Source of the DNA: an uncultured Francisella sp.
GTDB lineage: Bacteria > Pseudomonadota > Gammaproteobacteria > Burkholderiales > Neisseriaceae
Reading direction: 5' to 3'
DNA: 51,725 bases
NCBI GenBank assembly: GCA_943914555.1
Contig: CALUCM010000009.1
Coordinates: 1-51,725 of the forward strand
The notes beneath the pieces were generated by a model. The model was given only the letters and a program-made list of their open reading frames with translations. It did not search any database and was not told the DNA's origin. Shown here piece by piece: positions 17,702 to 26,803 of this stretch; position 1 is the stretch's first letter, and every line of letters begins with the position of its first letter. A program made the position numbers and the translations under genes.

Positions 17702-18721
17702 TTAGTTACGGTAAGCATCACCTAAGGCCCAACGTGGCTTAACAACGATCTCTACTTCTCTTCGTGCCTGTGTGTAATGTAATGCACCAGCAAGAGCGAT
17801 CATTGCTGCATTATCAGTACAAAAACTAATTGGTGGAAAATATACTTGCGCTGACAAACACGATAAACTACGCCGTAATGCCAAATTTGCACCCACTCCT
17901 CCTGCCACTACCAATCGAGACAAACCACTTAAATTTAACGAACGTTGTGCTTTTTTACTTAATACTTCCACCACTGCTGCCTGAAAAGATGCAGCGATAT
18001 CTTGCTTCTGTTGCAAAGAAAGTTCTTTTTGCCCCGCTTGATTTAATTCATGTACTTTAACAGAAACTGCCGTTTTTAATCCAGAAAAACTCATATCAAG
18101 ACCAGGTTGATGCAGCAATGGCCTGGGGAATTCAAATGCTTTTGGATTTCCACTATTAGCTAGATTTGATAGTGCTGCTCCACCAGGATAGGCAAGGCCT
18201 AATAATTTTGCCACTTTATCAAAAGCCTCTCCTGCGGCATCATCAACCGATTCTCCTAATAATTCATATTGACCAATAGACTGTACTTTAAAAAACTGCG
18301 TGTGTCCCCCTGATACTAAAAGAGCTACAAAAGGAAATTCAGGCCGTGGTGTAGTTAATAAAGGTGAAAGTAGATGCCCTTCCAAATGATGAACAGCAAT
18401 TAAAGGTTTGCTCAAAGAAAAACTAAGACCATGAGCAAAACTTGCTCCTACCAATAAACAGCCGCCCAAACCAGGGCCTTGGGTATAGGCAATAGCATCA
18501 ATGTCATCGTAATCTCTATTAGCTTGACGCAGACAATTCTCAGTTAAAACAGCAATTTTATCTATATGATCGCGACTGGCTAGCTCCGGCACTACGCCAC
18601 CGTAAAGCGCATGTAAATTGGTTTGACTATATAAACAATGTGCTAGCAGAGTGTGTGTGTTTACATCATAAAGCGCAACTGCTGTTTCATCGCAGGATGA
18701 TTCTATACCCAAGACCTGCAT
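17702..18721 (-). CDS. tsaD: TsaD, tRNA threonylcarbamoyladenosine transferase subunit
   Basis: With TsaB and TsaE it installs t6A37 on ANN-decoding tRNAs. The 339-residue ASKHA-fold protein begins with GIESSCDETAVALYD. It has the metal-binding HLEGH (His112, His116), VSGGHTQFF, the DDAAGEAFDK stretch and VAGGVGANLALR. Its ATG immediately follows the purK stop with no bases between, so it is almost certainly coupled to purK. Family length and motifs are normal. Confidence 0.97.
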   Translation of the reverse strand: MQVLGIESSCDETAVALYDVNTHTLLAHCLYSQTNLHALYGGVVPELASRDHIDKIAVLTENCLRQANRDYDDIDAIAYTQGPGLGGCLLVGASFAHGLSFSLSKPLIAVHHLEGHLLSPLLTTPRPEFPFVALLVSGGHTQFFKVQSIGQYELLGESVDDAAGEAFDKVAKLLGLAYPGGAALSNLANSGNPKAFEFPRPLLHQPGLDMSFSGLKTAVSVKVHELNQAGQKELSLQQKQDIAASFQAAVVEVLSKKAQRSLNLSGLSRLVVAGGVGANLALRRSLSCLSAQVYFPPISFCTDNAAMIALAGALHYTQARREVEIVVKPRWALGDAYRN

Positions 18722-19867
18722 CTAGCGCTCTTTCAATGCCTGATACAAAGCTTGAGCCTGTGCCAAAGCCTCAGGGGCAGATTGCCCCAATAAAGTGAAA
18801 TGCCCCATTTTGCGCCCTGCTCTCGCATGATTTTTGCCATATAGATGTAGCTGCACTGCCTGATGTTCTAATAAAATCCGCCAATCAGGCGACAGTTCAT
18901 TCTCTTTCCACAAATCCCCTAATAAATTAATCATCGCACAAGGTGATAATAAATCAGTGCCAGCTGGGGGTAAACCACATAGTAAACGTACCTGTTGTTG
19001 AAATTGTGAAGTCATAGAGGCATCTAGGGAATAATGACCAGAATTATGTGGTCTAGGTGCAATTTCATTAACATAAATAGCTCCATGATCTTGTTCCAAG
19101 AAAAATTCAACCACCAAGACTCCTACATAATCCAGATAATTGGCAAGCTCAATCGCTTGCCTATACAATTGCGTTTGTATTACTTCTGGTAAACCACTAG
19201 GTAAACTGGAGCAAAATAAAATGCCATTATCATGGATATTATCTATGACTGGAAAAGTATTCACTGCTCCTGCATGCAACCGACAAACAATTACTGAAGC
19301 CTCTGCCGCTAAATTAATCTTTTTCTCTAAGATTGAAGGTACTTGTCCTAACAAAGACCAAGCATTTTTTAGATCTTGTTGGCGTACTACTTTTTCTTGC
19401 CCTTTGCCGTCATACCCTAAAGTGGCTGTTTTTAAAATGGCAGGAAAAAAATCCTCATCCACACTGGTAAAATCTTGTTCTTTCTCTATCACATAATATG
19501 GTACATGCTGTAATCCTGCAGCAACAATGGCTTGTTTTTCTTTAAGCCGATGTTGACTTATCAACACATGCTCACTCTTAGGAGATAAGCGCACAGAGGA
19601 AGCCAATTGCTGCATAAGTTCCGCTGCAACATTTTCAAATTCTACTGTGATTGCAGCGCATAAACGCAATTCAGGAAAAACAGAAGGATCAAGATAATCT
19701 TTATCTAAAACAATATCAGCAAAACGCTTGGCTGGCGCTTGAGGATCTGGATCAAGAACAAGCACTTGATAACCCATATCCTGCGCAGCTAAGCAAAAAT
19801 ACATTCCTAATTGTCCGCCACCTAAAACACCCAAACGAGCTGGTGGTAGAATAACTTGAGTAACCAT
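18722..19867 (-). CDS. purK: 5-(carboxyamino)imidazole ribonucleotide synthase
   Basis: ATP-grasp enzyme that carboxylates AIR with bicarbonate in purine synthesis, passing N5-CAIR to PurE. The 381 residues begin with the dinucleotide-like GVLGGGQLGMYF and include KTATLGYDGKGQ, VEFFLEQD and NEIAPRPHNSGHYS. Its ATG directly follows the stop codon of an unknown lipoprotein gene, which separates it from purE in the same run. The two enzymes act in sequence, so co-transcription makes sense. Confidence 0.96.
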   Translation of the reverse strand: MVTQVILPPARLGVLGGGQLGMYFCLAAQDMGYQVLVLDPDPQAPAKRFADIVLDKDYLDPSVFPELRLCAAITVEFENVAAELMQQLASSVRLSPKSEHVLISQHRLKEKQAIVAAGLQHVPYYVIEKEQDFTSVDEDFFPAILKTATLGYDGKGQEKVVRQQDLKNAWSLLGQVPSILEKKINLAAEASVIVCRLHAGAVNTFPVIDNIHDNGILFCSSLPSGLPEVIQTQLYRQAIELANYLDYVGVLVVEFFLEQDHGAIYVNEIAPRPHNSGHYSLDASMTSQFQQQVRLLCGLPPAGTDLLSPCAMINLLGDLWKENELSPDWRILLEHQAVQLHLYGKNHARAGRKMGHFTLLGQSAPEALAQAQALYQALKER

Positions 19868-20230
19868 TTAATGAATAGGAATAGAAGTTAACACCTTAGT
19901 GTGCTCAACTGACCAAGAAAGTTCTTGGTCTAGTATTCGGTAAAGTCTGCTTGCATAAAAATGAGCCTCTTGCTCTACTTTTACCCGCTCACTCATCATT
20001 TGCTCAAGCTTTTGCAACTCCTGCAAGGAGTAATGCGAATCGCGCAAACGCGCTTTAATTAAAATAATCTGCACTTCACCATAATTCACGGGGGCTAAGT
20101 CCTGAATATGATGTGCAATATGATCTATTAAATCATCTTCACTCAAAGCTGTCTTTATGTTTTTTCTAAATGGACTCTCATCGCAAGAAACAAGTAAAAA
20201 TAGTAAAAAACATAGACTATAATATCTCAT
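19868..20230 (-). CDS. Unknown small lipoprotein between purE and purK
   Basis: A 120-residue protein I do not recognise. It starts with a short lipoprotein signal ending in the lipobox LVSC (Cys16). The next residue is Asp, which in enterobacteria favours retention in the inner membrane. The mature part is hydrophilic and helical (DDLIDHIAHHIQDLAP, SLQELQKLEQMMSERVKVEQ) with no cysteine after the lipid-modified one. It overlaps the purE stop by four bases and abuts the purK start, so it is translated as part of the purine run. A role in purine synthesis is not implied by its sequence. Confidence 0.75.
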   Translation of the reverse strand: MRYYSLCFLLFLLVSCDESPFRKNIKTALSEDDLIDHIAHHIQDLAPVNYGEVQIILIKARLRDSHYSLQELQKLEQMMSERVKVEQEAHFYASRLYRILDQELSWSVEHTKVLTSIPIH

Positions 20231-20715
20231 GGCTCATCTCTCAACTTGATTGCTCTTACTGTTTGCTCTTGCGCTTTTCGAAAAGCATCTAATTGATCGC
20301 GTAGCTTACCTTCTTGCCCTGCTAGTAATGCCACCGCGAACAAAGCGGCGTTTACTGCACCTGCTTCACCGATAGCAAAAGTAGCGACTGGAACACCTTT
20401 AGGCATTTGCACGATCGATAATAAAGAATCCTGTCCTTGAAGGTATCGGCTAGGAATCGGCACACCCAATACTGGTAATGTGGTTTTCGCTGCCAACATA
20501 CCAGGTAAATGGGCAGCTCCTCCTGCACCGGCAATAATCGCCTTTAGACCGCGTTCACGTGCCGTTTGGGCATATTCAAATAACCAATCTGGAGTACGAT
20601 GTGCGGATACGATTGCTTGCTCATAATCCACTTTAAAGCGGGATAGTGTTTGCGCTGCTTGACGCATAATCGACCAATCACTTTCGCTACCCATGACAAT
20701 TCCAATATGTGCCAT
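20227..20715 (-). CDS. purE: N5-CAIR mutase (class I PurE)
   Basis: Converts N5-CAIR to CAIR, the step after PurK. The family signatures are GIVMGSESDWSIM, SAHRTP and AGAGGAAHLPGM. The frame is open to a TTG at 20733, but the ATG at 20715 gives the standard N-terminus (MAHIGIVMGSE) of a 162-residue protein and has AAGGA six bases upstream, so I use it. It is followed with a four-base overlap by the lipoprotein gene and preceded by a methyltransferase gene. Confidence 0.96.
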   Translation of the reverse strand: MAHIGIVMGSESDWSIMRQAAQTLSRFKVDYEQAIVSAHRTPDWLFEYAQTARERGLKAIIAGAGGAAHLPGMLAAKTTLPVLGVPIPSRYLQGQDSLLSIVQMPKGVPVATFAIGEAGAVNAALFAVALLAGQEGKLRDQLDAFRKAQEQTVRAIKLRDEP

Positions 20716-20729
20716 GCAAATTTCCTTTA

Positions 20730-21392
20730 TCAACGCTTTAACAACAGTGTAAAGCCGTCCCCTAAGGGCAACATCACCGTTTCAAATCGCTTATCTTGCC
20801 ATAATTGACGATTTAATGCCCTCATCACTTGTACTGACGTTGAAGCACTTGTCTGTTCTTTTTTCGCTACTTTGCCTTGTAAATAAACATTATCAATGGC
20901 AATAACACCACCTGAACGCAGTAAAGGGTAAATCGCTTCGATGTACTGTGGTGTTGTCGCTTTATCAGCATCAATCAAAGCCAAATCAACAGTCTGTTGT
21001 GCTTGTGCTAATTCTTGCAAACTAATTAAAGCAGGCTGCAAAAACAACTTTACCTGCCTATCAATACCCGCTTTTTTCCAAAACTGACGTGCAATATCAG
21101 TATAAGTCACACTAATATCACACAATAACAGCTGTGCTTGTTGGCCAAGGCTAAGGCCCATGGCAGTACTACTATAACCAGTATAAACACCTATTTCTAA
21201 ATAGTATTTAACCTGCATTAGCTGAGCCAACCAAGTGAGCACACTAGTTTGAATCACAGATAACATCATATTGCCCATGTGATGCGCGCGATTATATTGC
21301 TCTATCTCACAAAGCACAGGATGTCTTGGTGTCTTGATGGTCTCTACATAATTGAGAAAATCTGCATTATCAATCTGATAGTGGACTGTCAT
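20730..21392 (-). CDS. Class I SAM-dependent O-methyltransferase (family 3)
   Basis: A 220-residue methyltransferase like the catechol and caffeoyl-CoA O-methyltransferases. The SAM site is YLEIGVYTGYSSTAMGLSL. LALIDADK provides the metal-binding and acidic motif, and GGVIAIDNVYLQGKV follows. The acceptor cannot be told from sequence. It overlaps the upstream small gene by 23 bases and lies 14 bases before purE, placing it in the same transcript. Confidence 0.85.
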   Translation of the reverse strand: MTVHYQIDNADFLNYVETIKTPRHPVLCEIEQYNRAHHMGNMMLSVIQTSVLTWLAQLMQVKYYLEIGVYTGYSSTAMGLSLGQQAQLLLCDISVTYTDIARQFWKKAGIDRQVKLFLQPALISLQELAQAQQTVDLALIDADKATTPQYIEAIYPLLRSGGVIAIDNVYLQGKVAKKEQTSASTSVQVMRALNRQLWQDKRFETVMLPLGDGFTLLLKR

Positions 21393-21588
21393 TGTCGGGT
21401 TTGGGGTTAGGAAAATAGGTGTAGGGGCGCTTAAACAAACTATCTTTATTCAGTTCCATTCTTTCTTGATGATCTAAATGCACATCCCACAAACGCTGAC
21501 GATGCTTCAATCTTCTTTCTTCTGTAGCAGGGTGATCTTTAAGAAATTGATTAATAAACTGAGTAACTTTAGAGCTGTAATGATACAT
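21370..21588 (-). CDS. Small DUF3460-like protein
   Basis: A 72-residue protein beginning MYHYSSKVTQFINQFLKDHP, followed by a basic stretch and the LWD segment (RLKHRQRLWDV), then a Pro-rich tail. This pattern resembles the DUF3460 family, which I know mainly from Burkholderiales and relatives and whose function is unknown. AAGGGA precedes the ATG at 21588. It is the first gene of the long minus-strand run ending at argF, so the promoter should lie in 21589-21657, a gap shared with divergent pcnB. Confidence 0.7.
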   Translation of the reverse strand: MYHYSSKVTQFINQFLKDHPATEERRLKHRQRLWDVHLDHQERMELNKDSLFKRPYTYFPNPKPDNDSPLSD

Positions 21589-21657
21589 TAATTTCCCTTA
21601 GCAAATCTGGCTATTCATTTACAAAGTAGGTATTATACTAAACTTTACTGTTTTCTT

Positions 21658-22983
21658 ATGGCCATGTTAAATAAATTGATCGGCCACCTGCGCTTTAATA
21701 AAGCTAAAAAAGCTACGCCACAGGCTATTTCACTTGATATCGTTCCCTTATCACGTTTTCGTTTTTCTCGTGAAGCCGTTTCTCATGCTGCCTTGCATGT
21801 TGCTAAGGTACTACAAGATAAAGGATTTAAAGCATTTATTGTGGGCGGGGCAGTACGTGATTTAATCTTGTCAGAAAAACCTAAGGATTTTGATATTGTG
21901 ACTGATGCTCTTCCAGAACAAGTTAAACGCTTATTTAAACGCGCACAAAAAATAGGTCGACGTTTCCCCATTGTACATGTATATTCTGGACGAGAATTAG
22001 TGGAGGTTTCTACTTTTAGACAAGAAAGTGCTATTTTTAATGACCAAGGACGTATTATTCGCGATAATTGTTATGGCACCATTGATATGGATGCTGCCCG
22101 CCGCGATTTTACCTGCAATGCACTTTATCTTGATCCAATTGCAGGTACCGTGCATTGTTATCATCATGCCTTAAATCACCTTAAAGACAAAAAATTGGTC
22201 CTCATCGGTGATCCAGAAATTCGCTTTAAAGAAGACCCTATTCGCATTTTAAGAGGAATACGCATCAGCAGCAAATTGAATTTGAGCATTGATGATCAAT
22301 TAATGCAAACCATGCAAAAACATGCGCATTTAATTGATAACGAGCCAATGTCCAGACGTTTTGATGAGCTAGCTAAAATAATTTATTCAAAACATGCCTA
22401 TACTTGCTTTACCATATTAATCGATACCGGATTATTGTCTTTTGTGCATCCAGTCACACAGATACTACTTACTTACTCCCAACAGGCATGGATATTAATC
22501 CATCGCATGCTACAGCAAACGGATGCGCGCTTACAAAGAAACCAACATATTTCTCTTGGCTTTGTGGTTGCTGCATTCTTATGGCCAATAGCCAAGACAC
22601 TTTGGCAACAATACATGAAAGAAGGGTTATCACCTGCCCATGCAATGCAACAATGTTTAACGGATATTCATCGCCACCCCATCCGCCAACATATCCGGCA
22701 AAAGATCATTACTACTGTTAATGAAATTTGGCGTTTACAAAATCGCTTGCAATATGTGAAAACAAAAAAGCAAATTGATAAAATCGCTGGTCATCCTTAC
22801 TTTCGTGCTGCCTATGATTTTTTTCTACTACGTGCAGAAAGTGAAGATGTTGACCACGATTTGGCCTATTGTTGGCAGCAACTGGTAGAAAAAAACGATT
22901 TTGCCCCGCTTCTTGCTACTTTGCCTAGCACCAAACAAGCAAAACAACGGCGCCGCTCAAAGCGTGTTAAGGATCACCTATGA
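21658..22983 (+). CDS. pcnB: Poly(A) polymerase I
   Basis: Adds 3' poly(A) tails that mark RNAs for decay. The 441-residue protein belongs to the class II nucleotidyltransferase family. GGAVRDLI (from residue 63) and KDFDIVT (catalytic Asp77 and Asp79) form the active site, with ARRDFTCNALYLDP and EDPIRILRGIR following. A helical C-terminus ends in a very basic tail (KQAKQRRRSKRVK). The PcnB-type core and tail set it apart from CCA-adding enzymes. It leads pcnB-folK-panB and overlaps folK by four bases (ATGA). Confidence 0.93.
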   Translation: MAMLNKLIGHLRFNKAKKATPQAISLDIVPLSRFRFSREAVSHAALHVAKVLQDKGFKAFIVGGAVRDLILSEKPKDFDIVTDALPEQVKRLFKRAQKIGRRFPIVHVYSGRELVEVSTFRQESAIFNDQGRIIRDNCYGTIDMDAARRDFTCNALYLDPIAGTVHCYHHALNHLKDKKLVLIGDPEIRFKEDPIRILRGIRISSKLNLSIDDQLMQTMQKHAHLIDNEPMSRRFDELAKIIYSKHAYTCFTILIDTGLLSFVHPVTQILLTYSQQAWILIHRMLQQTDARLQRNQHISLGFVVAAFLWPIAKTLWQQYMKEGLSPAHAMQQCLTDIHRHPIRQHIRQKIITTVNEIWRLQNRLQYVKTKKQIDKIAGHPYFRAAYDFFLLRAESEDVDHDLAYCWQQLVEKNDFAPLLATLPSTKQAKQRRRSKRVKDHL

Positions 22984-23489
22984 ATACTATTACAAACAAT
23001 AAGACTGCCATTATTGCTCTTGGTAGTAACCTAGGAGATCGTCTATTGATTGTGCAATCAGCCTTGCAAAAAATAAAAGCTCATCCCAAGGTATTCTATC
23101 TAAAGCACTCTTCCTTCTATTTAACCGAGCCTGTTGATTGTCCTAAACCCCAAGAAGATTATATTAATGCGGTATGTCTGATCCATACATCACTTACAGC
23201 AACATCATTATTGCGCTTATTGCACTCTCTTGAACAAGAATTTAAACGCGAACGTCTGATCAAAAATGGTCCACGCACTTTGGACCTTGATCTCATTGAC
23301 TTTGCAGGAGTAGTGAGCGACGATCCTCACTTAACCCTCCCTCATCCAAGAGCAGTAACACGTGCTTTTGTTATGATACCACTAGCTGAAATATGTCCAG
23401 ATTTTTCTTTCGATCATAGTTATTCAGCTCAGAAAATTGCTGCACAGCTACAAACAACTCATGGCCCAAGTGTCAAACGTCTTTTTTAA
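22980..23489 (+). CDS. folK: HPPK, 6-hydroxymethyl-7,8-dihydropterin pyrophosphokinase
   Basis: Transfers pyrophosphate from ATP to hydroxymethyl-dihydropterin in folate synthesis. The 169-residue protein shows IIALGSNLGDR at the N-terminus and the HPPK signature GPRTLDLDLIDF, then LPHPRAVTRAFVMIPLAEI. It starts inside the pcnB stop codon region. The pcnB-folK pairing is common in beta- and gammaproteobacteria. Confidence 0.96.
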   Translation: MNTITNNKTAIIALGSNLGDRLLIVQSALQKIKAHPKVFYLKHSSFYLTEPVDCPKPQEDYINAVCLIHTSLTATSLLRLLHSLEQEFKRERLIKNGPRTLDLDLIDFAGVVSDDPHLTLPHPRAVTRAFVMIPLAEICPDFSFDHSYSAQKIAAQLQTTHGPSVKRLF

Positions 23490-23530
23490 AATTTAATTAA
23501 ATTTTTTACTTCATTAAGGAATGATAAAGG

Positions 23531-24322
23531 ATGATCACCGTCAAGAGCTTAAAAGAATTCAAAGCCAAACAAGAAAGAATAACCATGCTCACCTGCTATG
23601 ATGCCACCTTTGCTTCTCTATTAGATCACTGTGGCATTGAGATTTTATTAGTGGGAGATTCACTAGGTATGGTCATTCAAGGGCATACATCCACCTTACC
23701 TGTTCAGTTACAAGATATCTGCTATCACACAGCATGTGTGGCTCGTGCTACTAAAAAGGCTTTAATTCTAGCCGATCTACCTTTTGGCAGTTACGAAAGC
23801 AACAAAGAACAAGCCTTTAGTGCTGCAACACAATTAATGAAAGCAGGTGCGAATATGGTGAAATTAGAAGGAGGTAGTTATCAAGCTGAAACCATGGCTT
23901 TTCTGCATGAACGCGGTATCCCTACTGCTGGGCATCTTGGTTTAACGCCGCAATCTTTTAATATTTTAGGTGGATACAAAGTACAAGGCAAAACAGAGCA
24001 AGATAGTGAACGTTTATTGCAAGATGCCAAAGTACTTGAACAGGCACATGCCGATTTAATTATTTTAGAATGCATTCCACAACAATTAGCAGCAAAAATC
24101 ACCCAAACAGTCAGCCAAACAGCTACCATCGGCATCGGCGCAGGTAAATATTGCGATGGTCAGGTATTGGTACTGCATGATATGCTGGGTCTACAGCAGA
24201 AAAATCTCTCTTTTGTGAAAAATTTTATGCAAGGAAAAACAGAGATTAAAGAAGCAATTTATGCCTATATAGAAGAGGTCAAAAAAGGTAATTTTCCTGA
24301 TGAACACCATTCATTTAACTAA
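23531..24322 (+). CDS. panB: Ketopantoate hydroxymethyltransferase
   Basis: First committed step of pantothenate synthesis, converting ketoisovalerate to ketopantoate. The 263 residues include MLTCYDATFA, LVGDSLGMVIQGH, LADLPFGSYE, KLEGG and GHLGLTPQS, all normal for the family. AAGGA lies 10 bases before the ATG at 23531. The expected partner panC does not follow. With coaA elsewhere in the window, both ends of the route from ketoisovalerate to phosphopantothenate are represented. Confidence 0.96.
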   Translation: MITVKSLKEFKAKQERITMLTCYDATFASLLDHCGIEILLVGDSLGMVIQGHTSTLPVQLQDICYHTACVARATKKALILADLPFGSYESNKEQAFSAATQLMKAGANMVKLEGGSYQAETMAFLHERGIPTAGHLGLTPQSFNILGGYKVQGKTEQDSERLLQDAKVLEQAHADLIILECIPQQLAAKITQTVSQTATIGIGAGKYCDGQVLVLHDMLGLQQKNLSFVKNFMQGKTEIKEAIYAYIEEVKKGNFPDEHHSFN

Positions 24323-24375
24323 ATTTGAAAGGACAAAAACAATCTTTATCTATCAATAAGTACCTCATTAACGCA

Positions 24376-26004
24376 CTATAACACTGACTGTTTTTTCAGC
24401 AGATAACTTTCATAATCTCCTGGATAAAATTCTGCACCACCTTGTCCATCAAGTTCAATAATTTGAGTCGCCAGGGAACTAACTAGCTGTCTATCATGAG
24501 ATACGAAAATCAACGTACCGGTATACTTTTCAAGCGCCAAATTAAGACTTTCAATAGTTTCCATATCCATATGGTTAGTCGGTTCATCCATCACCAATAC
24601 GTTGGCTTGCAAGAGAAGTAACTTACCGAAAATCAAACGCCCCTTCTCTCCTCCTGACAAAACATTGACTGGCTTTTGTACCTCATTACCGCTAAATAAC
24701 AAACGCCCCAAAATACTGCGCACCATCTGTTCATCATCACCTGGTTGCTGCCATTGGGCTAACCAATCTGCCATAGAAAGATTTAAATCAAAATAAGCTT
24801 CATGATCTTGTGGGTAATAACCTAACTTTACCTTTTCTGCCCATTTGATTTCCCCTTCATCTAACTGAATATCAGCTAATTTTTCATCATAGTGATGAAC
24901 AAGTGCTTTAAGCAAAGAAGATTTACCCGCTCCATTAGGACCGATGATGGCCAAGCGTTCTCCAGCTTCCAACGTAAAAGACAAATGCTTAAATAAAGGA
25001 TGTGCATAAGTTTTGCTGATATTTTTTACTTCCACTACGAAACGATGAATTTTTAACTTATCATCATAAATAAAGCGCATATAAGGACTTTGCCGACTGG
25101 AAGGCTTAACTTCGATCATCTGTTCTTTGATTTTATCTGCCTGCTTTAAACGAGAAGTAGCTTGACGGGCTTTTGATTTATTGGCAGAAAAGCGCGCTAC
25201 AAATTCCTGTAATTCCTTTAACTTTTCTTTGGCTTTAGCATTATCACGCAGCAGCTGTTCACGTGCACGTGTAGAAGCCAACATATAATCATCATAATTA
25301 CCGGTATAAATTGAAATGTTCCCATAGTCCACATCAGCAATATGTGTGCATACCTGATTTAAAAAATGCCGATCATGAGAAATAATCACCATGGTCGATT
25401 GAGAGTTGTTTAGCACATTTTCTAGCCAGCGAATGGTATTAATATCCAAATGATTCGTCGGTTCATCAAGCAATAATACATCTGGATTAGCAAATAAGGC
25501 TTGTGCCAATAAAACCCGTATTTTTAAATCAGAAGGTATTTCTTGCATTAAGGACAGATGCAAGGTTTCAGGCACTCCAGCACCTGTTAAAAGTTCTGCC
25601 GCACGCGCCTGCGCAGTATAGCCACCATATTCAGCAAACTGGACTTCCAAATCTGCTGCGCGCATATAATCTTCTTCGCTAGCTTGAGGATCCATATAAA
25701 TAGCATCGCGCTCATTCATGACCTGCCACATTTCTTGATGCCCTTGCAAAACCACATCCATTACTTTTTCTTGTTCGTAGGCAAACTGGTCTTGGCGTAA
25801 TTTTCCTAAACGTAGATCTTTTTGTAGAATCACCTCACCAGAAGTAGGCTCTAATTCCCCTCCAATCACTTTCATAAAAGTTGATTTACCTGCGCCATTG
25901 GCACCAATCAAACCATAGCGGTTGCCATCACCAAATTTCACTGATACGTTTTCAAATAAAGGCTTCTCGCCAAACTGTACACTCACGTTATTGGTGCTTA
26001 ACAA
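24376..26004 (-). CDS. ybiT: ABC-F protein, YbiT subfamily
   Basis: A cytoplasmic ABC-F ATPase with two nucleotide-binding domains and no membrane part. ABC-F proteins act on the ribosome. The 542-residue sequence resembles E. coli YbiT from the first residues (LSTNNVSVQFGEKPLFENVS, GLIGANGAGKSTFMK). Domain 1 lacks the usual LSGG signature, as is normal in YbiT, and has LLLDEPTNHLD. Domain 2 has GPNGAGKSSL, LSGGEKGRL and MDEPTNHMD. The linker holds the basic SANKSKARQATSR. The start is a TTG at 26004 with AAAGGA upstream and no usable ATG near it. Confidence 0.92.
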   Translation of the reverse strand: MLSTNNVSVQFGEKPLFENVSVKFGDGNRYGLIGANGAGKSTFMKVIGGELEPTSGEVILQKDLRLGKLRQDQFAYEQEKVMDVVLQGHQEMWQVMNERDAIYMDPQASEEDYMRAADLEVQFAEYGGYTAQARAAELLTGAGVPETLHLSLMQEIPSDLKIRVLLAQALFANPDVLLLDEPTNHLDINTIRWLENVLNNSQSTMVIISHDRHFLNQVCTHIADVDYGNISIYTGNYDDYMLASTRAREQLLRDNAKAKEKLKELQEFVARFSANKSKARQATSRLKQADKIKEQMIEVKPSSRQSPYMRFIYDDKLKIHRFVVEVKNISKTYAHPLFKHLSFTLEAGERLAIIGPNGAGKSSLLKALVHHYDEKLADIQLDEGEIKWAEKVKLGYYPQDHEAYFDLNLSMADWLAQWQQPGDDEQMVRSILGRLLFSGNEVQKPVNVLSGGEKGRLIFGKLLLLQANVLVMDEPTNHMDMETIESLNLALEKYTGTLIFVSHDRQLVSSLATQIIELDGQGGAEFYPGDYESYLLKKQSVL

Positions 26005-26049
26005 AATACTTTCCTTTCAAAAAATCTTAAAATAGGCGAAACTAAATAG

Positions 26050-26589
26050 CTACTTTTGGCAAAGCATCATTGCTTCTAATACCTGCATTAAACCAAGCAG
26101 AGATAATCCCCAAGCTAAACTTGAAGCCAAGTAGTTCTGAGGAATATGTTGCATCCAGAAAAGATAAAGTGTATAAAAACTAAGGATAATCACCACGACG
26201 GCTAAGACAATGATCAACCATCGATAAACCCTTGTGCGGGTCCCTTTTTGTACAGATACCCAAGTATTCAAAACAGCTAGATAAACAAAGCCGACCATAA
26301 ATAAGCTATCGATAAAAACTGGCGAAATAACGCTAGCGAATAATAAAAAAAATAGCCCAGCAAATAAAAACAACACTCCTCTAACCAAAATACTATTTTT
26401 GACATAAATCTGGGAAATGATGTTAGCAGCATCTAGTACCAATAACTGACTACCAAGAACAAACATAATACCCACCACGCGAATAGTGGCTATCGATAGC
26501 TCAGATACTAAAAGAAGATATATTCCAACAAGTAAAAAAATAAAACCTGCTGCTATAGATGGTATTTTATGTTCAATTAATCGGTCCAT
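26050..26589 (-). CDS. Small multi-pass membrane protein, HdeD-like
   Basis: A 179-residue protein made almost entirely of hydrophobic segments: about six membrane helices, in three close pairs (starting near residues 9, 34, 67, 91, 123 and 157). The pattern recalls the HdeD/DUF308 family of inner-membrane proteins, where HdeD is linked to acid resistance in E. coli. I see no sharp motif, so the name is only structural. It precedes ybiT by 45 bases on the same strand and may be co-transcribed with it. Confidence 0.6.
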   Translation of the reverse strand: MDRLIEHKIPSIAAGFIFLLVGIYLLLVSELSIATIRVVGIMFVLGSQLLVLDAANIISQIYVKNSILVRGVLFLFAGLFFLLFASVISPVFIDSLFMVGFVYLAVLNTWVSVQKGTRTRVYRWLIIVLAVVVIILSFYTLYLFWMQHIPQNYLASSLAWGLSLLGLMQVLEAMMLCQK

Positions 26590-26803
26590 ATTTTACTTAT
26601 CCCCCACTTAGCATTTTCTGAATCAATCAGCTGGCTGCATTATACCCAGAATTAAGGCTTTTCTTAAGTTTTCTTTACACTTACACAGTAGTGCTTACCA
26701 GTAAAGGGCTGGTCTTAACAAAGATAAGTTTCTTTACAAAGAAGAAATCAGCCTCTACAATCCATAACATATCATATCGCTTAGGAAGGCAGTGTTTTTC
26801 CCT

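Noticed and set aside
20716..20733. TTG start for purE at 20733
   Set aside because: The ATG at 20715 gives the conserved PurE N-terminus and has a proper AAGGA site.
26792..26803. GTG start for dapA at 26792
   Set aside because: The ribosome site would be two bases away. The ATG at 26804 gives the E. coli active-site numbering exactly.
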